The notes below the pieces were generated by a model. The model searched no databases and had not been told where the DNA came from. It was given only the letters and a program-made list of their open reading frames with translations. Of a DNA stretch of 64,000 bases, positions 41,136 to 50,871 are shown one piece after another. The translations under genes were made by a program, and so were the position numbers. Numbering within the stretch: the stretch's first letter is position 1; every line of letters begins with the position of its first letter. The stretch is taken from the NCBI RefSeq assembly GCF_900215335.1, contig NZ_OCMT01000005.1, positions 124,001 through 188,000 on the forward strand, given 5' to 3'. This DNA comes from Pedobacter xixiisoli. GTDB lineage: Bacteria; Bacteroidota; Bacteroidia; Sphingobacteriales; Sphingobacteriaceae.

Positions 41136-42608
41136 ATGTCAGGACATAGCGAATCAATTTTAAGAGAACCGTTAATTACCGGCCAGAATATCACGTATGC
41201 TCAAATTACGGAAGAAATTCTATCACCGGTAGAAAACAAACCTAACAAGGCATGGTGGATTGGATTTATCCTTGCACTATGTGGCGCTACCCTATGGATC
41301 GTTTCTGTAGGTTACACCTTCTGGTTTGGTATTGGTGCTTGGGGATTAAATAAAACAGTAGGTTGGGCTTGGGATATCACCGGTTTCGTATGGTGGGTAG
41401 GTATTGGTCACGCTGGAACACTAATTTCAGCAGTACTATTACTCTTCCGTCAGAACTGGCGTAACTCCATCAACCGTTCGGCAGAGGCGATGACAATTTT
41501 CGCCGTTATTTGTGCCGCTACATACGTTGTATCACACATGGGCCGTCCATGGTTAGCTTATTGGGTACTACCTTTACCAAATCAATTTGGATCACTTTGG
41601 GTAAACTTTAACTCACCATTGGTATGGGATATGTTTGCGATCTCAACTTATTTCTCTGTATCATTATTATTCTGGTACACAGGTTTATTACCAGATATCG
41701 CAACAATTAGAGATAGAGCAACAGGCGTTCGTAAAAAAATCTATACTATCTTCTCTTTCGGATGGAGTGGTAGCGTGAAAACTTGGCAACGTTTTGAGGC
41801 CGTTTCGTTAATCTTAGCGGGTATCTCAACGCCACTAGTACTTTCGGTACACACTATTGTATCAATGGACTTTGCAACTTCAGTAATTCCAGGATGGCAC
41901 ACTACAATTTTCCCTCCTTACTTCGTTGCTGGTGCGATTTTCTCAGGTTTCGCGATGGTATTAACCCTAATGTTGGTAGTACGTAAAGTATTAGGCCTGG
42001 AGAATTATATCACCATGTTCCACATCGAGTCAATGAACAAGATTATCATCTTAACTGGTTCTATCGTGGGTGTGGCTTACTTAACAGAGTTCTTCATCGC
42101 TTGGTATTCAGGTTCACAATATGAGCAATATGCTTTCATTAACCGTGCAACTGGACCATACTGGTGGGCTTACTGGATGATGATGACTTGTAACGTAATC
42201 TCTCCGCAGTTGTTGTGGTTCAAAAAGGTTCGTTTAAGCATTCCTGCTACTTGGATTTTATCTATCGTAGTAAACATCGGTATGTGGTTTGAGCGTTTCG
42301 TAATTATCGTAACTTCATTACACAGAGATTACTTGCCATCAAGTTGGACGATGTTCTATCCATCTTGGGTAGATGTGGGCGTGTTTGTTGGCTCAATAGG
42401 TGTATTCTTTACGTTATTCCTATTGTTCTTAAGAGTATTACCTTCTATCGCAATTGCAGAGGTTAAAATGATATTGAAAACTGCAAGTGAGCAGTCTAAA
42501 ATGAAATTGATCAAAGAAGGTCATTTAGATAAAGAACACGTAGCTGAATACGTAGAGTCTTTAGAGAAATTTGATAGTGTTAAACAAGAAGATTACGCAA
42601 AAATATAA
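41136..42608 (+). CDS. actC: Alternative Complex III quinol-binding membrane subunit ActC
   Basis: A 490-residue NrfD/PsrC-like membrane protein with about ten helices. It belongs to the quinol-oxidising core of the complex. Visible features are the first helices in AWWIGFILALCGATLWIVSVGYTFW and conserved Trp, His and Arg residues around SHMGRPWLAYWVLPLPN. A hydrophilic tail ends with many Lys and Glu. It starts 24 bases after actB. Confidence 0.92.
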   Translation: MSGHSESILREPLITGQNITYAQITEEILSPVENKPNKAWWIGFILALCGATLWIVSVGYTFWFGIGAWGLNKTVGWAWDITGFVWWVGIGHAGTLISAVLLLFRQNWRNSINRSAEAMTIFAVICAATYVVSHMGRPWLAYWVLPLPNQFGSLWVNFNSPLVWDMFAISTYFSVSLLFWYTGLLPDIATIRDRATGVRKKIYTIFSFGWSGSVKTWQRFEAVSLILAGISTPLVLSVHTIVSMDFATSVIPGWHTTIFPPYFVAGAIFSGFAMVLTLMLVVRKVLGLENYITMFHIESMNKIIILTGSIVGVAYLTEFFIAWYSGSQYEQYAFINRATGPYWWAYWMMMTCNVISPQLLWFKKVRLSIPATWILSIVVNIGMWFERFVIIVTSLHRDYLPSSWTMFYPSWVDVGVFVGSIGVFFTLFLLFLRVLPSIAIAEVKMILKTASEQSKMKLIKEGHLDKEHVAEYVESLEKFDSVKQEDYAKI

Positions 42609-42610
42609 CA

Positions 42611-43147
42611 ATGAGTAATATCAAATATATTTTAGGCAGTTTCGGTGATCCTGATGAGATGCTACACGGCATCGAGAAATTGCAGGAAAATAACATCGCT
42701 ATTTACGATGTTTATACCCCAATGCCTATTCACGGTATCGAAGCAAAATTAGGCGTTAAAAGATCTAGGTTAGATGTAGCCGCTTTCTTTTTCGGAATTA
42801 CAGGTACAATTACCATGCTTACCGGAGTTTACTTAGCTACAGCAGTAGATTGGCCAGTAAATATTGGTGGTAAAACGCACTTTGCTTTGCCAGATTTTAT
42901 TCCAATTACTTTCGAGTTAACAATTCTATTCTGTGCTTTTGGTTTAGTAGGTTCTTATTATGCCTCTACCCACTTGTTTCCAGGAAGAGCACCAAGAGTA
43001 ATGGATTTACGTGCAACTGATGATCGTTTCATCATTGCGATTGATGCAAAGCAAAATACTGAACACGAAAAAATTGACGAACTTTTAAAAGGAGCAGGTG
43101 CTTTAGAAGTTAAACATAATGAAAGGAAGTATCTTAGCTATGAATAA
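42611..43147 (+). CDS. actD: Alternative Complex III subunit ActD (DUF3341)
   Basis: A 178-residue protein with two membrane helices (about 58-80 and 96-118) and an N-terminal domain beginning YILGSFGDPDEMLHGIEKLQ, the DUF3341 signature. It has a structural role in the complex. It overlaps the start of actE by eight bases. Confidence 0.92.
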   Translation: MSNIKYILGSFGDPDEMLHGIEKLQENNIAIYDVYTPMPIHGIEAKLGVKRSRLDVAAFFFGITGTITMLTGVYLATAVDWPVNIGGKTHFALPDFIPITFELTILFCAFGLVGSYYASTHLFPGRAPRVMDLRATDDRFIIAIDAKQNTEHEKIDELLKGAGALEVKHNERKYLSYE

Positions 43148-43727
43148 GAATAGAATTGTTTTAGGAGCATTTAGCTTACTGGCTTCTGTAGCGATGCTTT
43201 CGGCTTGTAACGATAACAAAAGTACAGGTTTAGAATACGCAAGAAATATGTATGATCCGATTGCTTACAATCAAGATCAACCAAATAAAAATTTTGCTAA
43301 CGGAGCAACGTCACAAACGCCACCTCCAAATACGAACCCTGTTGATTATATCAGATATGAATATCCTAATACTAAAGAAGGATATGAAGCATCTGTAGCA
43401 TTGGTAAATCCATTGGCATTAACAGAAAAGAACCTTACAGAAGGAAAGCATTTTTATACTGTTTTCTGTGCTCCTTGCCACGGCGAGAAAGGTGATGGCC
43501 AAGGTCATATCGTTAAATTAGATAAAGGTATCTCAGGTGTACCTGCTTATCATGGAGCTGACGCAAACTCATCTCGTGGTGGTTTAATGAAAGATATGCC
43601 AGCCGGAAAAGTTTATCATACCATTATGTATGGTTTAAATGCAATGGGATCTCATGCTTCACAACTTAGTCCTGAAGAAAGATGGAAAGTAGTGATGTAT
43701 GTTCAACAATTACAAAAAATACAATAA
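43140..43727 (+). CDS. actE: Alternative Complex III monoheme cytochrome c lipoprotein ActE
   Basis: From ATG at 43140 the 195-residue lipoprotein has the lipobox MLSAC and one heme site CAPCH (in FYTVFCAPCHGEKGDGQGH). The distal methionine is likely in a later segment (KDMPAGKVYHTIMYGLNAMGSH). An upstream in-frame ATG at 43119 adds seven residues inside actD. The protein is expected to be anchored outside the inner membrane and to pass electrons from ActA to the oxidase. Confidence 0.92.
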   Translation: MNKNRIVLGAFSLLASVAMLSACNDNKSTGLEYARNMYDPIAYNQDQPNKNFANGATSQTPPPNTNPVDYIRYEYPNTKEGYEASVALVNPLALTEKNLTEGKHFYTVFCAPCHGEKGDGQGHIVKLDKGISGVPAYHGADANSSRGGLMKDMPAGKVYHTIMYGLNAMGSHASQLSPEERWKVVMYVQQLQKIQ

Positions 43728-43742
43728 GAAAAGCAGATATAA

Positions 43743-44984
43743 ATGGGAACTCATCATTATAATTTAAGTGAACAATTTGAGTTTACTGGAAAAGCAAAAA
43801 CCCTGAGTATTGTTGGTATCGTAATTGGTATTTTAACAATCGCTTACGGCTTGTTTTTTAATCACGAGCATGCACATGCAATGCACGAGCGTACCTATGC
43901 CAATCTATTATTGATGGGTTATTACTTCGCTTGCGTATGTATGTCTGCTACCTTCTTCTTGGCAGTGCAGTTTGTTGCACAAGCAGGATGGTCAGCATCT
44001 ATATTGCGTGTACCTCAAGCAATGGCAAAAAACTTACCTTTAGCAGCTATAATTCTGATTGCAATTATTTCAGCTGGTTTGTTTACGCACAACCTTTATC
44101 ACCACTGGGCTGATCCAGCGTTACTAGATAAAGGCAGCGATAGCTACGACAAACTTATTGATGGTAAATCGGCATTTTTGAATATCCCTTTCTTTTTAAC
44201 AAGACAGTTCTTGTTCTTAGGATCGTATTCAATCTTCTCGTACTTTGTTACCAAATGGTCTTACAATGAAGATTTATCTGGAGGTTTGGAATCGTATCGC
44301 AAGAGTTTCAAATACTCATGTGTGTTCTTAGTAATCTACGGATTTACTACACCAGTTTTCGCTTTCGATACGATCATGTCGTTAGAAGCACACTGGTTCT
44401 CAACTATGTTCGGTTGGTATAACTTCGCTTCTATGTGGGTGAGTACTTTAGCTATCATTGCTATCGTGATCATCTTATTGAAGAAAGCTGGTTATATGAG
44501 CTGGGTTAACAATAGCCACTTACATAATCTGGGACAGTTTATTTTCGGTTTCTCCATTTTCTGGACTTACGTATGGTTCGCTCAATTCTTATTGATCTAC
44601 TATGCGAATATGTCTGAGGAAACGGTATACTTCCACAAACGTTTCAACAGCTACGAGTTCTGGTTTTACCTTAACTTGGTACTGAACTTCTTATCGCCGT
44701 TATTATTATTAATGGATCGTGATAACAAGAGAAGTGTAAACATCTTATTGACTGTGTCTATCATCGTAGTATGTGGTCACTGGGTAGATTACTACCAAAT
44801 GATTATGCCAGGTGTATTTGAATTTGGTCCTAAAGATGGTAGCGGTTTCGGAATTTTGGAAATTGGTATTGCAGCAGGTTTCGTAGGTTTGTTTACCTAT
44901 ACTACATTAAGTGCATTGAGCAAAAAGCCATTGGTGGCAAAAAACCATCCGTTTTTACAAGAGAGTTTACACCACCAATTATAA
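43743..44984 (+). CDS. actF: Alternative Complex III membrane subunit ActF
   Basis: A 413-residue membrane protein of about ten helices, related to ActC but shorter. Features include a His-rich loop (FFNHEHAHAMHERTYANLLLMGYYFA) and GSYSIFSYFVTKWSYNED. It completes the ActABCDEF set. The oxidase genes follow directly. Confidence 0.92.
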   Translation: MGTHHYNLSEQFEFTGKAKTLSIVGIVIGILTIAYGLFFNHEHAHAMHERTYANLLLMGYYFACVCMSATFFLAVQFVAQAGWSASILRVPQAMAKNLPLAAIILIAIISAGLFTHNLYHHWADPALLDKGSDSYDKLIDGKSAFLNIPFFLTRQFLFLGSYSIFSYFVTKWSYNEDLSGGLESYRKSFKYSCVFLVIYGFTTPVFAFDTIMSLEAHWFSTMFGWYNFASMWVSTLAIIAIVIILLKKAGYMSWVNNSHLHNLGQFIFGFSIFWTYVWFAQFLLIYYANMSEETVYFHKRFNSYEFWFYLNLVLNFLSPLLLLMDRDNKRSVNILLTVSIIVVCGHWVDYYQMIMPGVFEFGPKDGSGFGILEIGIAAGFVGLFTYTTLSALSKKPLVAKNHPFLQESLHHQL

Positions 44985-45043
44985 TCACTGCGATTACAAT
45001 AAACATTAATATAAAACAGTACGTAGTACTACTTTTAAAGAAA

Positions 45044-46297
45044 ATGAGTTTAAGAAGATTAATAGTTAATAAAACAATGGCAGCACTAGCGGTGATATTT
45101 ACCGTATTCTCTAGCGCTAATGCCTTTGCTCAAGAAGCAGCAGCAGCCGCTACGGCTAAACCTGTAGATATGGGGCCAATACATAAAACAGCAGCTTTTT
45201 ATGTATTGTTGTTCTTGCTTTTATGTTTATTTATTGCAATTGTAGGTAAAGCATTAAAAGTTTATGAATTAACCCGCGAAACGCAAGGCAAGTCAGAAGG
45301 AATAAACTGGAACACTGTGAACGCAGTTTTATTTGCCCTATTTTTAATAGTAGGTTTATATGGCGTTTATTGGGAATATACAGTACACGGTAGTATGATT
45401 TTGCCAGAGGCAGCTTCAGAACACGGAGTTAGAATTGATGAGATGTTTAACTTAACGTTGATCATCACTACAATTGTATTTATTCTTACTCACATTGTAC
45501 TTTTTGTATTTGCTTACATCTACAGAAGTTCTGATAAAAGAAAAGCTTATTACTATCCTCATAACAACACTATCGAGAAAATTTGGACTATTGTACCAGC
45601 TTTAGTGTTGACTTTATTGGTATTGAAAGGTTTCTTAACTTGGAGATCTATCTTTTACAAAGCTGAAGATGCAAATAACAGACCTATCAATATTGAGGTA
45701 ACTTCTTCTCAATTCTTATGGGATATCCGTTATCCAGGACCAGATGCTATTGTAGGTAAAAGAAACTATAAGTTAACTACTGCTATCAACGGTTTAGGTA
45801 TCGATTTCAACGATAAAAACAGTTTAGATGATTTAATCGCTGATGAAATTGTACTACCTGTAGGCAAACCAGTTCGTTTTACATTAGCTAGTAAAGATGT
45901 TATCCATAGTTTTTATATGCCTCACTTCAGAGTACAATTAAATACTGTACCTGGTATGGTTTCTTACTTCGAGTTTACACCTACGGTTACCACTGAGGAG
46001 ATGAGAACTAAAACTAACGATCCTAAGTTTAACTACATTTTACTATGTGCTAAAATTTGTGGAACCAACCACTTTAACATGCAGAAAAATGTTAGAATAG
46101 TTAGCGATGCAGAATACAAAGAGTGGTTAGCTGCACAAACTCCTTACTTAACTAACGACTTAAGAAAGGCATTTAATTTACCAATCCCGGTAGAGGCAAC
46201 TCCAGCAGCTACAGAAGAAGCGCAAGCAGCTGATACTACAGCTACTGCAGCAGCGGTAAAATTAGATGTGAAGAACCAAATAGCTTTAAAAAAATAA
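45044..46297 (+). CDS. coxB: Cytochrome c oxidase subunit II
   Basis: The 417-residue subunit has a signal peptide (cleaved after AFAQ, residue 30) and four apparent membrane helices (about 50-70, 92-112, 135-160, 180-200). The CuA domain follows, with His288, Cys335, Cys339, His343 and Met346 (CAKICGTNHFNM). There is no heme motif at the C-terminus; instead an Ala/Glu/Thr-rich tail of about 45 residues follows. It accepts electrons for subunit I. The N-terminal helices beyond the usual two are common in this group. Confidence 0.94.
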   Translation: MSLRRLIVNKTMAALAVIFTVFSSANAFAQEAAAAATAKPVDMGPIHKTAAFYVLLFLLLCLFIAIVGKALKVYELTRETQGKSEGINWNTVNAVLFALFLIVGLYGVYWEYTVHGSMILPEAASEHGVRIDEMFNLTLIITTIVFILTHIVLFVFAYIYRSSDKRKAYYYPHNNTIEKIWTIVPALVLTLLVLKGFLTWRSIFYKAEDANNRPINIEVTSSQFLWDIRYPGPDAIVGKRNYKLTTAINGLGIDFNDKNSLDDLIADEIVLPVGKPVRFTLASKDVIHSFYMPHFRVQLNTVPGMVSYFEFTPTVTTEEMRTKTNDPKFNYILLCAKICGTNHFNMQKNVRIVSDAEYKEWLAAQTPYLTNDLRKAFNLPIPVEATPAATEEAQAADTTATAAAVKLDVKNQIALKK

Positions 46298-46318
46298 TAA
46301 TACTGGAAAAACCTTATT

Positions 46319-48190
46319 ATGTCAACAATATCATTACACGATACACACCACGACGATCATGGACATGGCCATCACCATGAAACGTTCTTAACTAAATACG
46401 TATTTAGTCAGGACCATAAAATGATTGCCAAGCAGTTTTTAATAACTGGTATCATTATGGCAGTTATCGCAATGCTTTTATCTATTTTATTTAGACTTCA
46501 GCTTGCGTGGCCAGATAAAACTTTTCCTTTATTAGAAACATTTTTAGGAAAATGGGCTGAAGGAGGTAGAATTAAACCTGACTTTTTCTTAGCGTTAGTA
46601 ACCATACACGGTACCATCATGGTATTCTTCGTATTAACAGCTGGTTTAAGTGGTACTTTCAGTAACCTTTTAATCCCTTTACAAATTGGAGCTAGAGATA
46701 TGGCTTCTCCATTCATGAACATGCTATCTTACTGGTTTTTCCTAGTAGCTTGTATCATCATGATGAGTTCCTTCTTTATTCAAACTGGCCCTGCTAGTGG
46801 TGGATGGACCATTTATCCTCCGCTTTCTGCAGTTCCTAAAGCAATGCCAGGTTCTCAACTAGGTATGACTTTATGGTTAATCAGTATGGTGATTTTCGTA
46901 GCTTCATCGCTAATTGGTTCCCTTAACTACGTAAGTACAATCTTGAATATGCGTACTAAAGGTATGGACCTTTGGAAAATGCCTTTGACCATCTGGGCTT
47001 TATTCTTAACTGCAATCTTAGGTATCTTGTCATTCCCTGTATTAGTTTCAGGTGTGGTATTGTTAATCTTCGACCGTAGTTTTGGAACAAGTTTCTACTT
47101 ATCAGATTTAGTATTCGGTACTGAGATTTTGCCAAACGAAGGTGGTTCTCCAATCTTATGGCAACACTTATTCTGGTTCTTAGGTCACCCAGAGGTATAT
47201 ATCGTAATTATGCCAGCTTTAGGTATTTCTTCTGAGATTATTTCAGTAAACTCAAGAAAGCCAATCTTCGGTTACCATGCAATGGTTTACTCTCTAATCG
47301 GTATTACGGTATTATCGTTTATCGTTTGGGGTCACCATATGTTCGTTACTGGTATGAACCCGCTGTTAGGTGGTGTATTTATGATTACCACATTGATCAT
47401 TGCGGTACCATCGGCGGTAAAAACATTTAACTATTTAGCAACCCTATGGAGAGGTAATATCAGATTTACACCAGCAATGTTATTTGCAATTGGTTTAGTA
47501 TCTTTTTTTATCTCTGGTGGTTTAACCGGTATCTTCTTAGGTAATGCTTCTTTAGATATTAACTTACACGATACTTATTTCGTAGTAGCTCACTTCCACT
47601 TGGTAATGGGTTCTGCAGCTATTTTTGGTATGCTTGCTGGTGTTTACCACTGGTTCCCTAAAATGTTCGGTAGAATGATGAATCCTAAGTTAGCTTATTT
47701 ACACTTTTGGTTGACTTTCATCTGTGCTTACTTGGTATTCTTCCCTCTTCACTTCTTAGGTTTAGATGGTGTACCTCGTCGTTACTATGCATTTACTGAG
47801 TTTGAATTCATGAACAAATGGTTGACCGTTAACGTATTTGTAACTTGGTCTGCTATCATTGCAGCTTTAGCTCAAGTAGCGTTCTTGTTTAACTTCTTCT
47901 ATTCTATCTTTAGAGGTAAAAAGGCAACTCAAAACCCTTGGGAAGCAAATACTTTAGAGTGGACTACTCCAGTTGAGCACTTACATGGTAACTGGCCAGG
48001 AGAGATTCCAGCTGTATACCGTTGGCCGTATGATTATAGCAAACCAGGAGCAGATCAAGACTTTATCCTTCAAACAACTCCATTTTCTGAGACAATGAGC
48101 TCTAACTTACCTCATGATTTTGAAGGTAACGAAGAAGCTGAGCGTATCCAAAAAGAGTGGGAAGCAAAGAATAAGCCAGTACAAGAGTAG
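46319..48190 (+). CDS. ctaD: Cytochrome c oxidase subunit I (A-type)
   Basis: The 623-residue catalytic subunit has an N-terminal His/Asp-rich segment, HGTIMVFF (heme a ligand), GHPEVYIVIMPALG (active-site Tyr and the Glu of A1-type channels), HHMFVTGM (copper ligands) and HDTYFVVAHFHLVMG (heme a3/a ligands). A long soluble tail follows. These mark an A-family heme-copper oxidase. A stable hairpin follows the gene. Confidence 0.96.
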   Translation: MSTISLHDTHHDDHGHGHHHETFLTKYVFSQDHKMIAKQFLITGIIMAVIAMLLSILFRLQLAWPDKTFPLLETFLGKWAEGGRIKPDFFLALVTIHGTIMVFFVLTAGLSGTFSNLLIPLQIGARDMASPFMNMLSYWFFLVACIIMMSSFFIQTGPASGGWTIYPPLSAVPKAMPGSQLGMTLWLISMVIFVASSLIGSLNYVSTILNMRTKGMDLWKMPLTIWALFLTAILGILSFPVLVSGVVLLIFDRSFGTSFYLSDLVFGTEILPNEGGSPILWQHLFWFLGHPEVYIVIMPALGISSEIISVNSRKPIFGYHAMVYSLIGITVLSFIVWGHHMFVTGMNPLLGGVFMITTLIIAVPSAVKTFNYLATLWRGNIRFTPAMLFAIGLVSFFISGGLTGIFLGNASLDINLHDTYFVVAHFHLVMGSAAIFGMLAGVYHWFPKMFGRMMNPKLAYLHFWLTFICAYLVFFPLHFLGLDGVPRRYYAFTEFEFMNKWLTVNVFVTWSAIIAALAQVAFLFNFFYSIFRGKKATQNPWEANTLEWTTPVEHLHGNWPGEIPAVYRWPYDYSKPGADQDFILQTTPFSETMSSNLPHDFEGNEEAERIQKEWEAKNKPVQE

Positions 48191-48229
48191 TACTGCCGCA
48201 GACTTTGTCGAAAATATGTAATAAGGTAT

Positions 48230-48268
48230 CTGCAATTGTTTAAACACTTACAGGTACCTTATTTTTAT
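48230..48268 (+). terminator. Hairpin with T-run between ctaD and ctaA
   Basis: AATAAGGTATCTG and CAGGTACCTTATT pair over 13 bases (one wobble) around an 18-base loop, with the T-run beginning at 48262. It may end or attenuate the structural-gene operon before the heme synthesis genes. Confidence 0.6.
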
Positions 48269-48285
48269 AAATCTATCACATATCA

Positions 48286-49347
48286 ATGATTGCTAAATCT
48301 GAAAGTAGATTTATTAGAATAAATTTAATAACCATTATTGCCACTTTGGTGGTGATTTTGGCGGGGGGCGTTGTTCGTAGTACAGGTTCGGGAATGGGAT
48401 GTCCAGACTGGCCTAAATGTTTCGATCAATATATTCCACCTACTTCCGCTAGTCAACTTCCAGCAGATTACGAAAGCAAATACGTAGCAGGCAGAAAGAA
48501 GAAAAACGAGAAGTTCGCCAAATACTTGGAAAGTATGGGCAAGCACCAATTGGCAGATAGTCTTAGAAAAGACAAGTCGATTTTAGTGCATGAAGAGTTT
48601 AATGCCGCAAAAACCTGGACAGAATATGTAAATAGGCTTACCGGAGCTATTCTCGGTATATTTTTGCTACTTACTGCTATTTATTCATTTGCTTACAAGA
48701 AAAGCGCAAAGCGAATTATTGTATTAAGTTGGTTAAATATCATTGTAGTAGGTTATCAAGCCTGGTTAGGTTCTATAGTTGTTTCTACCAATTTAACGCA
48801 ATGGGTAGTTACAGTGCACATGCTCTTGGCATTGGTGATTTTAGGAATTGCAATATATACCTATAACTATGCAAAGCAATTACATAAAGAGCCCTCGGTA
48901 ATTATGTACCGTATCCTCTGGTTGAAAGGTTTTCTATTGTTTACCATCATCATTTCTATTTTACAAATTATTTTAGGAACTGAAGTGAGGGAAGCGGTAG
49001 ATAGTATTGCCAAATCATTGCAATATAATGGACGTAATACTTGGATTTCTAAAATAGGAAGCGTGTTTTCTTACCATAGAGATTTAGCTATTTTGGTAGG
49101 TATTAGCAATTTTATTGTTTACAAAATGGTGATTGATAGGTTCAGCGGAAAAGCTTGGCCGTTAATTACTGCAAATTATTTGATGGTCGTACTTTTGGTA
49201 CAAATTGCTTCGGGCTTTTTGCTATCTTATTTAGGACTGCCACCTTATGCACAAGCGATACATATCTTGTTTTCTACAATTATGTTTAGCCTGCAATATT
49301 ATTTATACCTGTTGGTTTATAGAACAGCAACCTATAAAACAACTTAA
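48286..49347 (+). CDS. ctaA: Heme A synthase (COX15/CtaA)
   Basis: The enzyme oxidises heme O to heme A. The 353-residue membrane protein opens with GVVRSTGSGMGCPDWPKCF, the family signature. A periplasmic loop has an insertion of about 55 residues (65-120, rich in Lys and Glu). The heme ligands are the His residues in EYVNRLTG (helix 2) and VHMLLALVIL. It is 10 bases upstream of the heme O synthase start. Confidence 0.93.
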   Translation: MIAKSESRFIRINLITIIATLVVILAGGVVRSTGSGMGCPDWPKCFDQYIPPTSASQLPADYESKYVAGRKKKNEKFAKYLESMGKHQLADSLRKDKSILVHEEFNAAKTWTEYVNRLTGAILGIFLLLTAIYSFAYKKSAKRIIVLSWLNIIVVGYQAWLGSIVVSTNLTQWVVTVHMLLALVILGIAIYTYNYAKQLHKEPSVIMYRILWLKGFLLFTIIISILQIILGTEVREAVDSIAKSLQYNGRNTWISKIGSVFSYHRDLAILVGISNFIVYKMVIDRFSGKAWPLITANYLMVVLLVQIASGFLLSYLGLPPYAQAIHILFSTIMFSLQYYLYLLVYRTATYKTT

Positions 49348-49357
49348 AAATTAAAGA

Positions 49358-50260
49358 TTGAAACAGTTTTTCTCTGATTTCTCGAAGCTCATCAAATTCC
49401 GCTTAACTTTTACAGTGGTATTTTCGGCATCTATTGCATTCTTAATAGGCTCGAAAATACAGGTGGAACGTGCTATCATCGATGAAATTAACTGGATGAA
49501 CTGGCTAATTCTAATTGTTGGAGGTTTCTTAGTTACAGGTGCAGCAAATTGCTTTAATGAGATTATTGAAGTTGATTTAGATAAGTTGATGACTAGGACC
49601 AAGGATAGACCTATGCCAGCTGGTAGAATGACTACTGGACAAGGATTGGTTTCCGGTTTAGTAATGGGTATTGCCGGAACTTGGTTACTTGGGAAGTTGA
49701 ATTTAGAAACTGGGTTGATTTCTGTTTTTTCGATTTTACTTTACGCATTTGCCTATACGCCGCTGAAGAGAAAATCTCCAATAGCGGTTTTCGTTGGGGC
49801 ATTACCAGGTGCGTTTCCTCCATTGATTGGTTATATCGCAGCAATTGGTCATTCTCCTGTAGGTTACGTGCCTATGGATTATCTAATTGCCATCATTCTA
49901 TTTTCGATACAATTTGTATGGCAGTTTCCACACTTTTGGTCAATTGCTTGGGTGTTGGATGAGGATTATAGTAAAGCTGGATTTAGGTTGTTGCCTACCA
50001 AGAAAAAAGATAAGACAAGTGCAATTTTCACTTTTGTGGGCACTTTAATTTTAATTCCGGTGAGCTTATTGCCTACTTTCTACGGATTTGGAGGTTATTA
50101 CGTAGCTGGAGCTTCCATAGTATTGGGCTTATTATTTAGTTGGTATGCTTATCAATTGGTAGTAAAAATGGATACAGCAAGTGCCAAAAAAGTGATGTTC
50201 TGTTCTTTCTTTTACATCCCTTTGGTACAATTAATTTTATTGTTTGATTTAGTAGTATAA
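49358..50260 (+). CDS. ctaB: Protoheme IX farnesyltransferase (heme O synthase), TTG start
   Basis: A UbiA-type prenyltransferase of 300 residues that makes heme O. The Asp-rich motifs are NEIIEVDLDKLMTRTKDRPMP (1st) and DEDYSKAGFRLLP (2nd). The start codon is TTG at 49358. A stop codon lies two codons upstream in the same frame, so no ATG extension is possible, and the first residues after it (KQFFSDFSKLIKFRLTF) already match the family N-terminus. Confidence 0.92.
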   Translation: MKQFFSDFSKLIKFRLTFTVVFSASIAFLIGSKIQVERAIIDEINWMNWLILIVGGFLVTGAANCFNEIIEVDLDKLMTRTKDRPMPAGRMTTGQGLVSGLVMGIAGTWLLGKLNLETGLISVFSILLYAFAYTPLKRKSPIAVFVGALPGAFPPLIGYIAAIGHSPVGYVPMDYLIAIILFSIQFVWQFPHFWSIAWVLDEDYSKAGFRLLPTKKKDKTSAIFTFVGTLILIPVSLLPTFYGFGGYYVAGASIVLGLLFSWYAYQLVVKMDTASAKKVMFCSFFYIPLVQLILLFDLVV

Positions 50261-50261
50261 G

Positions 50262-50840
50262 ATGGTGAGTACATTACAACAAGAAAATATACCAGTGAAC
50301 TTTAAAGCTAAGAAATTCTTAGTTTGGTTGTTCGTGGTATCATCAACCATTATGTTTGGTGGTTGGACCAGTTATTACCTGGTTTTCATGGCATCTAAAG
50401 GCAAAGGTCACGGTTTGGTGTTGCCTGAAGTTTTTACCTATAGTACAGGTGCATTGCTAATTAGCAGCGTTTGTCTGTTTCTAGCAGCAAGAGCTTTAAA
50501 AAGTGGTAATAGAAGTAAGCAACGCATGTTTTTATGGGTTACTTTCATTTTAGGAATTGTTTTCGGCGTAATGCAATTTCAAGGTTGGACTAGCTTATAT
50601 CAAACAGGTGCGGTATTGGTAAATAATAATGCTGCAATCTCAATGATTTATGTAGTATCAGGTTTTCACTTGTTACACATTGTTGCAGGTTTAGGATTTG
50701 TATTGAGCAGCTTAATTGGTAGCTACAAAAATATAACCCAAGATGTTGCAGAATATCGCCAAGATATTACCTCTATATTTTGGCATTTTATAGATATATT
50801 ATGGATTTATCTATATGTTTTTTTACTTTTGAACAGTTAA
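50262..50840 (+). CDS. Cytochrome c oxidase subunit III, first copy
   Basis: A 192-residue heme-copper oxidase subunit III with five membrane helices (shorter than the classical seven). The last helix carries FHLLHIVAGLGFV and later TSIFWHFIDILWIYLYVFLL, typical of subunit III. It starts one base after ctaB. A larger subunit III follows. Confidence 0.9.
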   Translation: MVSTLQQENIPVNFKAKKFLVWLFVVSSTIMFGGWTSYYLVFMASKGKGHGLVLPEVFTYSTGALLISSVCLFLAARALKSGNRSKQRMFLWVTFILGIVFGVMQFQGWTSLYQTGAVLVNNNAAISMIYVVSGFHLLHIVAGLGFVLSSLIGSYKNITQDVAEYRQDITSIFWHFIDILWIYLYVFLLLNS

Positions 50841-50871
50841 TTTTTTAACAAACTATTATACTAATTATTAA

